DNA of 64,000 bases from NCBI RefSeq assembly GCF_002197845.1, contig NZ_NIDE01000007.1:248001-312000 (forward strand). The letters run 5' to 3'. The position numbers and the translations under genes are program-made. Positions 19,263 to 28,300 of the stretch are shown piece by piece; position 1 is the stretch's first letter, and the number at the start of each line of letters is the position of its first letter. Source of the stretch: Fimbriiglobus ruber. GTDB lineage: Bacteria > Planctomycetota > Planctomycetia > Gemmatales > Gemmataceae. The notes under the pieces were generated by a model. That model saw only the letters and a program-made list of their open reading frames with translations. It searched no databases and was not told where the DNA came from.

Positions 19263-19929
19263 ATCGTACGACGCGTACCTGCTGAAGTTGACCGAGTTGG
19301 AGGTGGCGACCCGGACCGCCAACGCAGTCGCCGCTCGGATCCGATCGGCCGGGTTCCCGATGGTCAAAGAATTCGACACGTTCGACTTCACCGCAATGCC
19401 GAGTCTGCCGAAACAGAAGGCGTTGGAGTTGGCTCGTGGGGAGTGGGTCGATCAACGGACCAATGTGTGCCTGATCGGCGGGAGCGGAACGGGCAAGACG
19501 CACGTGGCCGTGGCCTGGGGCTTGTCGCTGTGTCGACTCGGGAAGAAGGTGCGGTTCGTGACTGCCGCGAGCCTCGTGACGGAGTTGGAGGAAGCGCAGC
19601 AACAACACCGGCTGGACCGCATGCTGAGCGCGTTGGACCGGCTGGATCTGCTCATCGTGGACGAGTTAGGATACCTGTCGTTCAGCCGTGGTGGAGCGGA
19701 GTTGTTGTTCCAGGTGTTCGCGGACCGGTACGAGCGACGGAGCCTGTTGATCACGAGCAACCTGCCGTTCAGCGAGTGGGGCAGCGTATTCCAGGGCGAG
19801 CGGATGACGGCGGCCCTGCTCGACCGGCTCACCCACCGCTGCGAGATCTTCGAGATGAACGGCGAAAGTTATCGGTTCCGCGAGTCGATGAAGAACAAGC
19901 CGACCAAGACGAACACCTCGAAGAAATGA
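19153..19929 (+). CDS. istB: IS21-family helper ATPase IstB (element B)
   Basis: ATG 19153 has GGAAGGAAT upstream. The 258-residue product has Walker A GGSGTGKTH (109-117), Walker B LLIVDELGYL and ITSNLPFSEW. It overlaps the istA tail by 110 bases. It is the partner ATPase of the preceding transposase. Confidence 0.9.
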   Translation: MTDPSTMLLKANLKTLKLPTVLAEYEKLAREAASRDESYDAYLLKLTELEVATRTANAVAARIRSAGFPMVKEFDTFDFTAMPSLPKQKALELARGEWVDQRTNVCLIGGSGTGKTHVAVAWGLSLCRLGKKVRFVTAASLVTELEEAQQQHRLDRMLSALDRLDLLIVDELGYLSFSRGGAELLFQVFADRYERRSLLITSNLPFSEWGSVFQGERMTAALLDRLTHRCEIFEMNGESYRFRESMKNKPTKTNTSKK

Positions 19930-19999
19930 CGACATTCTAACCCCGGCTCGTTTCCCTTCTCGGTGCTCTTCGCGTTTCCCTTTTCCGTGCTATTTACCA

Positions 20000-20258
20000 C
20001 TCCCAGATCAGCCCGTACCGAGTAAACACCTCCTCGATCACCTTGGGTTCGACCGAGCCGTCCGCCGCGTACTCGTCCCGGCTGAGGACTACATCCCCGA
20101 CTCGCAGGTCCTCGATCGCCCGCGACCCGTCCGGGGTGCGGATCGGCGTCCCACCCGCGAAGCACGCGTTGTACCCGGCCCACCGGGCAGCGCCGCCAGC
20201 GGATCGTGCAAACTCCGACCGACCCTCACAGACGGGGCACCAACCCGTGGATGATCAG
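20000..20258 (-). pseudogene. Front half of a Hint domain, degenerate
   Basis: Read on the minus strand it gives CFAGGTPIRTPDG...SRAIEDLRVGDVVLSRDE...VEPKVIEEVFTRYGLIWE, nearly the same as the Hint domains at 21480-21690 and 16540-16710. Upstream the pretoxin part carries a 1-bp loss (GGGCAGCG where the intact copy has GGGCCAGCG) and a stop. It is the lost front of the Hint remnant that continues on the other side of element B. Confidence 0.7.
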
Positions 20259-20378
20259 TACTGGGGACATCACTTTTGGGCGGAGGAATTCTTCGAGACT
20301 TTCAGCGGTAACGTGACGGACGAGGCGATCATAGAGTACATCCGGCATGTCGGGACGGTGGCGACAACTTCCAGATGA
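20255..20378 (+). pseudogene. C-terminal fragment of an IS200/IS605-type TnpA
   Basis: The plus-strand frame ends YWGHHFWAEEFFETFSGNVT then DEAIIEYIRH and a stop, the typical end of the Y1 transposase TnpA (conserved W-G-x-H-x-W and SGNVTDE...YI). It is fused to Hint pseudogene DNA at about 20258, with no N-terminal part. A relic only. Confidence 0.55.
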
Positions 20379-20466
20379 CGAAATCATGAGTGAATGACAT
20401 CCGGCCGTAGTTACGGCATTGTGTAATTATATTAGTTTTAATCTTATAGAAATCTGATTTTTGTAT

Positions 20467-20679
20467 TTATTTGTCTATAATTATTTGAATTTTTTCGGGT
20501 TTTCGCCCCGTAATTCTCCCTGCGTCAGCATCCACCACGAGATTGCGGCAGGAGCAAGCCACAGCATTCACGACGGTAGAATCGATTTTATCGCCACATA
20601 TCAAACACTGATAAAAAACACCATTTCCTATCGGATTGGGCGCAGTCGGATCATACGGTATAATTCTTTGCTTTCCCAT
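20467..20679 (-). CDS. Putative immunity protein for the TNT toxin (zinc-ribbon-like)
   Basis: A 70-residue protein whose ATG lies 22 bases after the TNT toxin stop, with CAGGAGAG as ribosome-binding site. It has CLICG...CSC (YQCLICGDKIDS; VACSCRNLVVDADAG), a probable small zinc-binding fold. Position directly behind the toxin tip and co-direction suggest it neutralises the NADase. It is not the known mycobacterial TNT inhibitor type, which is larger; this role is inferred from position. Confidence 0.55.
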   Translation of the reverse strand: MGKQRIIPYDPTAPNPIGNGVFYQCLICGDKIDSTVVNAVACSCRNLVVDADAGRITGRKPEKIQIIIDK

Positions 20680-20701
20680 GATTCTGCTCTCCTGAATCAG
20701 A

Positions 20702-22261
20702 TTATGGTAGTATCTGAGAAATGGATTTAATAAACCCCTGATTAATCAAATCTTGAATCGGCATAGGAAGTTCATGCTGAACACCAAGACCAGGTCGGCC
20801 GAACCAAGGGCGCGCAGTGCCGGTTTTTACATCGATTATCGGCTTCAAAACTTCATAAGTAGTGAATGGCTTGCCTAGTGAAGCTTGTGGCAAAGCTCGC
20901 ATTTCAAACGGCACTCCGGCGGGCGAGATGAATGTCCCAAAATCTTTGAATACCCCATTCTCGAAGAATCCTCCGTATCGATCGAATGTTGCACCAGGAG
21001 CGAGAGTGATCGTAGAAGGAACCTTCTCAATGAACCCTCGGTTTTTAGGCCAGTAGTACTTTTGAATCAAATCTTGGACATTTTTTGACTGCAGATCAAT
21101 CTTTAAATTTTTTGTCAGATAAGACTCTAGTCTGGGAAAATCTCCTTTGTTGATTAGACCGGCAATGTATCTCGCCTTACCAGTCTCGCTGACGCCTAGA
21201 GCATCGTTAACTTCCTTGACAGTGCAGTTAACATTGTGTGCCCATACCGAGAAGCCCCAACTGGTATCACCGACGAAATAAGTATGGTAATCCGCGATCC
21301 GAACATTGTACACCGGTTCGGTTTCGCCCGTGTCCCGACTTCCCTCGATCGTCACCCACCGCCCGTCCTCACCCAAAACCCTGTCGCCTACAGCCAACAG
21401 ATTGGCAGCCGTCCACCCCTTATCCCACGCATAGAACGGGTGTTCGGCCGTCGTCCGAATCACCTGCCCGCCGACCCGCAACTCCCAGATCAGTCCGTAC
21501 CGGGTGAACACCTCCTCGATCACCTTAGGCTCGACCGGGCCGTCCGGGTTGTGTTCGTCCCGGCTGAGGACCACATCCCCGACCCGCAGGTCTTTGATCG
21601 CCCGCCACCCGTCCGGGGTCCGGATCGGCGTTCCGCCCGCGAAGCACGCGATGTACCCGGCCCACCGGGCCAGCGCCGCCAGCGGGTCGTGCAAACTTCG
21701 GCCGACTCTCCCGAGACGGGGCACTAACCCGTGGACGATCAACTGGATCCCCGTCTGGGTCGCGGCCTGGCTGACGTTCCCGGCCACGATGTTCAGGGCC
21801 GCGTCGACAGCCATGTCCTGCCAAATGGCCAGCTCGGCCGCATCTCCTGGCGGAATCCCGACCTGTGTGTTGGCGTAGGTCAACGCCTGGATGGTGAGCG
21901 TCGGCGGACGGGTCCCGGTAATCCCTTCCGCGGTTAGCACGCGCAGTTCATCGAGCCCCTTGACGAGCATGACGACGCCGAGACCTTTAGCCAACGGGTT
22001 CGGGGCGAACAGGAGCAAACTGGTCCCGACGACGATCTTGCCGGTGGCTCCGAATCCAGTCCCCACCTGGTCCAGGCGATGGAGCGGGTCGCCCAACTTA
22101 CTGACCAGCATGGACGTCACGGGGTGGGATGAGCCGGGCGTGGCGAATGAGGACCCCGACGACCCAGAATACCCCGACGACCCTGACGACGCGGGGGGGG
22201 ATGGGGGAGAAGGTGGAGCGGGGGGAGCTGGATTCGAGGGTTGAGTTGGACCAGACGTCAA
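20702..22261 (-). CDS. Pretoxin-Hint-TNT toxin (NAD+ glycohydrolase-type tip)
   Basis: The frame has no ATG start: its first usable codon is a TTG at 22261, without a ribosome-binding site, and it is open back to the G11 tract at 22383-22393. From there it would read GAVWAHNDYLDDLDYEARKK into this protein, so it looks like the 3' part of the giant gene. Order: Ser/Pro linker with SGSSGYSGSSGSS (about 25-40), pretoxin helices (to about 200), Hint domain (CFAGGTPIRTPDG to HTYFVG...SVWAHN, about 210-345), then a tip of about 170 residues. The last about 110 fit the TNT fold: FDRYGGFFENG, ISPAGVPFEMRALP, YEVLKPI, PWFGRPGLGVQHELP and LINQGFI. TNT toxins such as the CpnT tip of M. tuberculosis hydrolyse NAD+; the Arg after the GTF/ISPAG region and the Gln in GVQ are kept. 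Confidence 0.8.
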   Translation of the reverse strand: MTSGPTQPSNPAPPAPPSPPSPPASSGSSGYSGSSGSSFATPGSSHPVTSMLVSKLGDPLHRLDQVGTGFGATGKIVVGTSLLLFAPNPLAKGLGVVMLVKGLDELRVLTAEGITGTRPPTLTIQALTYANTQVGIPPGDAAELAIWQDMAVDAALNIVAGNVSQAATQTGIQLIVHGLVPRLGRVGRSLHDPLAALARWAGYIACFAGGTPIRTPDGWRAIKDLRVGDVVLSRDEHNPDGPVEPKVIEEVFTRYGLIWELRVGGQVIRTTAEHPFYAWDKGWTAANLLAVGDRVLGEDGRWVTIEGSRDTGETEPVYNVRIADYHTYFVGDTSWGFSVWAHNVNCTVKEVNDALGVSETGKARYIAGLINKGDFPRLESYLTKNLKIDLQSKNVQDLIQKYYWPKNRGFIEKVPSTITLAPGATFDRYGGFFENGVFKDFGTFISPAGVPFEMRALPQASLGKPFTTYEVLKPIIDVKTGTARPWFGRPGLGVQHELPMPIQDLINQGFIKSISQILP

Positions 22262-22353
22262 CCAATTGCGGACGTCTTGTGCGGACGGAATGTTGTCTTC
22301 GACCTTTTGCTTAAGCTCTTGAGCCTTCTTTCTTGCTTCGTAATCGAGGTCAT

Positions 22354-25300
22354 CTAAGTAATCATTGTGTGCCCAGACCGCGCCCCCCCCCCCTTGACCC
22401 CGACGAAATACGTGTGGTAATCGGCCACCCGGAAGTTGAACACCATCTCGGCTACGCCCGCATCCCTACTGCCCCCGACGGCCACCCATTGCCCATCTTC
22501 GGTCAAGACCGAATCCCCGGCCCCGAGCAAGTGGGCCGCCGTCCACCCCCTGTCCCACGCGTAGAACGGGTGCTCGGCCGTCGTCCGGAATGTGTGTCCG
22601 CCGAGGCAGATCTCCCACACCAGTCCGGTCCGGGCAAATACCTCCTCGATCACCTTGGGCTCGACCTTCCCGGCCGGGTTGTGCTCGTCCCGGCTCAAGA
22701 CCCGATCCCCCGCTCGCAGACTCTCGATCACCCGTAGTCCGTCTGGGGTGCGGATCTGAGTGCCGCCCGCGAAGCACAGGTTCGCCTTTGTATTTTGGCC
22801 AGGTGTATAGGTCGTCGGTCCGTCTTCCTCGAAACTTTCCTCCGGATCGCCGACTGGTGGGAGTGGCGTGGCCCCCGTGTGCTCAGTCGCCCCCGGTTCG
22901 CCCTCCTCATCCGTTCCCGTCTCCGGTGCCGCGGACGGCACTTCGGGCGGCGGCCCCGGCTCGGCCGTCGCGACCGGGGTGTCGTCGGCCGGGTCCGGCT
23001 CGACATCTCCGACCGGCTCCTCGGCCACTACCGGGCGGGCGCCATACCCGCCAGCGTACCAGTCGTCGGCGAACCCTGGCCCCCCGTAGATCACCGTGTC
23101 GTATGAATCGTTCGACGAATCCCCCCCGCTCCCGCTCTCGGTCGTCGTATCCCCGTCCGCGTCCGTCGACGACGTCGTCCACGCCGACCCCCACGACCCT
23201 GGGTGGGTCCCCCACACATGGTCAGATTGTGTCGACGTATTCGTCACCGACCCGTCACCGCTGACCACCTGCGACCACGCGGATTCGTTCTGGTAGTTGT
23301 CCGTCGACGTCCACGTCGACCACGTCGTCCCGTCCGTCGTACTCGAGCCCCCGTCGGACGACCCGAACGAGTGATACGTCCCGGACCCGGTGTCCTGGAC
23401 GGTGATCGTGGCGTCCTCTTCCGTACTCCCACTCGACTGGCCGACCGTGACCGCCACCCCAGCGGGCGTGTACGTGGTCGTGGACGACGATTGCCACGTC
23501 TGCGTCTGCGTCAGGTTTAACGTCCACGTCCACGAGTCGGTCGAATCGGACTGATACGACCCGCCGGGGGACGAGGTGTTAACGTGGGTGGTGGTCGTCC
23601 CGCCCCCGCCCCCACTCCCGATCCCGATCACCTGCCCGGACGAGGTCGTCGTCACCGACCCGTCGGACGCCAGAACCGACGTGTCGTCGAACGAATCGGA
23701 CCACCCGTACGAGAAGTGTTCGGACGACGACGTCGAACCCGATGAGGTAGACGGGCCGGACGAACTGCCCGTGTACGACTCGGTTCCCGATCCGGTGCCC
23801 GACGTGTCGGACGAACCGGTCGTCGTCCAACTGCCGTCCGTCCCGAGCGTACTGGCGGTCTGCCACTGATACGACGCGCTATCGGTCTCGGACATCTGCC
23901 ACGAGCCGTCGGAGTAAGTCCCGTCGACGGAATAGTCGCTGTCCCAAGACCCGGACCCGGACGCGAACGCAGTTCCGCCGAGTACGTCCCACTCCCCGTC
24001 GTCCCCGATGACGTACTGGACCTGGTACCCGGACGTCGTTCCGTCCGAACCCGCTTCCGAGACGCTCCCGGACCCAGGGGCCGTCCCGAGCGCGACGAAA
24101 TACGCGCTGCCGTCCTCAGAAAACGTCGTCGATCCGGAATACACATCAGCCGTCACGCTCGATCCAGTCTCGTCCCACGTCCCGGTCGTCACTTGCCACG
24201 TACCGTCCGGCGCGAGGACCAGCGACTCCTCTTGCTGGTACGAATTCGCGGCGCTTCCGCTCTCGGTTAGTGTCCCGGGAACGGACTGCCCGTCCACCGA
24301 ATGCAAATACGCACCGGCCCCCTGGTACGACGACGTGGCCGCCCCGGTCGCCCCCGTGCCGAGGGTGCCGGTCGTCGCCCACGTCCCGACCACCGGGTCC
24401 AAGACGCTCGAGGTTTGCATCGAATACGACGTGTCCTCGGCGTCCGACTCGATGATCGTCCCGTACACCGTCCCGCCGTCGATCGGGTGGTTGTACCCGC
24501 TCGTCCCGCTGTAACCCTGCTCATCAAGACCGGTTTCTGTCGAAGATCCGGTCCCACTGACAGCAACCCACGATCCGCCGGCCGTCAGTGTCGAATGGGT
24601 GACGTACTGGTACGACGAGTCAGCCGTCCCGCCGTCGGTCGCAGTGCCTCCCCGCTGGTAATTCTGGTAACCGCCGGCCTGGAGCCCGGACGGGCCGAAT
24701 GTGCCGCCGACCCACCAGTCGTAGGCGTACGATCCACTGCCCTGGTACGACGACGACGCGGTCCCGGTCGCCGTCGTGTCGAGGGTGCCCGTCGTCGCCC
24801 ACGTCCCGGCCACCGGGTCCAGGACGCTCGACGTGGTGTCCGAGTACGACGTACCCTCGGCGTCCGACTCGGTGATCGTCCCGTACACCGTCCCGCTGAG
24901 GATCGGATGATTGTAGCCGTTCGTCCCGCTGTACCCGACCTCGTCGAGACCGGTGCCCGTCGAAGTGCCGGTCCCGCTGACGGCCGCCCACGTGCCGGCC
25001 GCCGTCAGGGTCGAATGGGTCGCGTACTGGTACGTCGAGTCGGCCGTCCCGTCGTCCGCGGCGACACCCTGCCGCAGGAAGTTCTCGTAACCGCCGCCCT
25101 GGAGACCGGTCGGCCCGAACGTGCCGCCGACCCACCACCCGTAGGCGTATGACCCGCTCCCCTGGTACGACGACGAGGCCGTCCCGGTCGCCGCCGTGTC
25201 GAGCGTGCCGGTCGTCGACCACGTCCCGGCCACCGGGTCCAAGACACTAGACGTGGTGTCCGAGTACGACGTGCCCTCGGCGTCCGACTCAGTAATCGTC

Positions 25301-28300
25301 CCGTACACCGTCCCGCCGAGGACGGGGTAGTTGTAGTCGTTCGTCCCGCTGTACCCGACCTCGTCGAGACCGGTGCCCGTTGAAGTGCCGGTCCCACTGA
25401 CGGCGGCCCACGTGCCGTCAGGTGTCAGGGTCGAATGGGTCGCGTACTGGTACGACGAGTCGGCCGTCCCGTCGTCCGTGGCGACCCCCTGCCGCTCGAA
25501 GTACTCGTACCCGCCGCCTTGGAGCCCGGTCGGCCCGAACGTGCCGCCGACCCACCACCCGTAGGCGTACGACCCGCTCCCCTGGTACGACGACGAGGTC
25601 GCCCCGGTCGCCGTCGAGTCGAGCGCCCCGGTCGTCGCCCACGTTCCGGCCACCGGGTCCAGGACGCTCGACGTGGTGTCCGAGTACGACGTCCCCTCGG
25701 CGTCCGACTCGGTGATCGTCCCGTACACCGTCCCGCCGAGGACGGGGTAGTTGTAGTCGTTCGTCCCGCCGTACCCGATCTCGTCGAGTCCGGTGTCCGT
25801 CGAAGTGCCGGTCCCGCTGACGACGGCCCACGTGCCGGCCGCCGTCAAGGTCGAATGGGTCGCGTACTGGTACGACGAGTCGGCCGTCCCGTCGTCCGTG
25901 GCGACCCCCTGCCGCAGGAAGTATTCGTACCCGCCGCCCTGGAGCCCGGTCGGCCCGAATGTGCCGCCGACCCACCACCCGTAGACGTACGATCCGCTCC
26001 CCTGGTACGACGACGTGGCCGTCCCGGTTGCCGCCGTGTCGAGGGTGCCCGTCGTCGACCACGTCCCGGCCACCGGGTCCAGGACGCTCGACGTTTGCAG
26101 GGACGACGACGTCCCCTCGGCCTCCGTCTCGTCTAGCGTCCCGTACTCCGTCCCGCCCTCCACCGGGTAGTTGTACGCGGTCGACCCAGTGTACCCCTGC
26201 TCGTCGAGTTGGGTGGCGGTCTCCGATCCAGTCCCGCTGACGGCGGCCCACGTGCCGGCCGCCGTCAGGGTCGAATGGGTCGCGTACTGGTACGACGAGT
26301 CGGCCGTCCCGTCGTCCGTGGCGACCCCCTGCCGCAGGAAGTTCTCGTACCCGCCGCCCTGGAGCCCGGTCGGCCCGAACGTGCCGCCGACCCACCACCC
26401 GTAGACGTACGATCCGCTCCCCTGGTACGACGACGTGGCCGTCCCGGTCGCCGCCGTGTCGAGGGTGCCCGTCGTCGACCACGTCCCGGCCACCGGGTCC
26501 AGGACGCTCGACGTTTGCAGGGACGACGACGTCCCCTCGGCCTCCGTCTCGTCCAGCATCCCGTACTCCGTCCCGCCCTCCACCGGGTAGTTGTACGCGG
26601 TCGACCCGGTGTACCCCTGCTCGTCGAGTTGGGTGGCGGTCTCCGAACCAGTCCCGCTGACGGCGGCCCACGACCCGGTCGCCGTCAGGGTCGAGTGGGT
26701 CGCGTACTGGTACGACGAGTCGGCCGTCCCGTCGTCCGTGGCGACCCCCTGCCGCAGGAAGTTCTCGTACCCGCCGCCCTGGAGCCCGGTCGGCCCGAAC
26801 GTGCCGCCGACCCACCACCCGTAGACGTACGATCCGCTCCCCTGGTACGACGACGTGGCCGTCCCGGTCGCCGCCGTGTCGAGGGTGCCCGTCGTCGACC
26901 ACGTCCCGGCCACCGGGTCCAGGACGCTCGACGTGGTGTCCGAGTACGACGTTCCCTCGGCATCCGATTCGGTGATTGTACCGGTTACTTGCCCATAAGT
27001 GATCGGATGTGCATAGCCGATTGTTCCACTGTACCCTTGCTCGTCTGTACCGGTATCTGTCTCCGACCCGGTCCCACTGACAACGGCCCACGTCCCGTCG
27101 GCCGTCAGCACGCCGTGTGTTATATATTGGTACGACGAATCGGACGTGCCGACATCCGTTGCCACTCCTTGCCGTTGGAAGGTTTCGTCTCCGGTAGTCT
27201 GGAGACTAGTCGGTCCGAACGTGCCGCCGACCCCCCACCCGTAGGCGTACGACCCTGAACCCTGGTACGACGACATGGCCGTCCCGGTCGCCGTCGAGTC
27301 GAGCGTCCCGGTCGTCGCCCACGTCCCGGCCACCGGGTCCAGAACACTCAACGTGGTGTCCGAATACGACGTTCCCTCGGATTCCGACTCGTTCTCCACC
27401 CCGTACAAAACTCCGCCAGCTATCGGATAGTTGTATGCAATTGTCCCGCTAAACCCCTGCCAATCAAAACCGAAGTCTGTCATCACCTCGGAGCCATTAG
27501 TGAGCGCCCATGACCCGTCTGGGGTCAGAACACCGTGAGCGACGTATTGGTACGACGAATCGGTCGTCCCGCCACCCGTTACCGTACACGCCCGTTGCTC
27601 CGTTTCATATCCCGTGACTTGGAGACTAGTCGGCCCATACGTCCCGACGTTCTGCCACCCGTACCCGTACGTCCCCGAGCCCTGGGACGACGACGAGGCC
27701 GCCCCGGTCGCCGTCGTGTCGAGGGTGCCCGTCGTCGCCCACGTCCCGCCCACCGGGTCGAGTACGGATGCCGTTTGTATTGAATACGATGTTCCCGCAG
27801 ATTCCGATTCGGCCGTTACGCCGAACACAGTCCCACTTTGGACCGGATAATTGTATCCGATGGTCCCGCTATATCCTTGTTCGTCGAACCCGGAATCCGT
27901 CTCGGAGCCGGACCCGCTGACGGCAGCCCATGTGCCGTCGGCCGTCAGGGTCGCGTGGGTCGCGTACTGGTAGTCGCTGTCGGCCACCCCGGACTCGGTC
28001 TCCGTCCCGTCCCGCTGGTAGTTCGCGGTCCCCGTCCCCTCCAGCCCGGCCGGTCCGTACGTCCCCGAATCCTGCCACCCGTACCCGTATGCCCCTGAAC
28101 CCTGGTACGATGAGGTCGCCGTCCCGGTTGCTGTCGTGTCGAGAATGCCCGTCGTCGTCCACGTTCCAGCCATCGGGTCCAGCGTGGATGTTGTCGAAGT
28201 CGAGTACGACGCACCCTCGGAGTTCGATTCGGAAATGACACCGCTCACCGTTCCGCCATCGACTGGATAAGAGTAGCCGAGCGTACCGGTATATCCCTCG

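Larger units (their letters stand above)
17544..19999 (+). mobile_element. IS21-family element B
   Basis: Contains istA and istB. The ends are inverted: left begins TGGTGATTAGCATCGAAAAG at 17544; right, read on the minus strand, begins TGGTAAATAGCACGGAAAAG at 19999. Each end contains a second internal AAGGGAA(A/G)CGCG copy. It interrupts a Hint-domain gene: the front half of that Hint lies at 20000 onward (ending RYGLIWE) and the back half at 17543 downward (starting RDTG). About 55 Hint residues between these points are missing, so the insertion went with a deletion. Confidence 0.8.
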
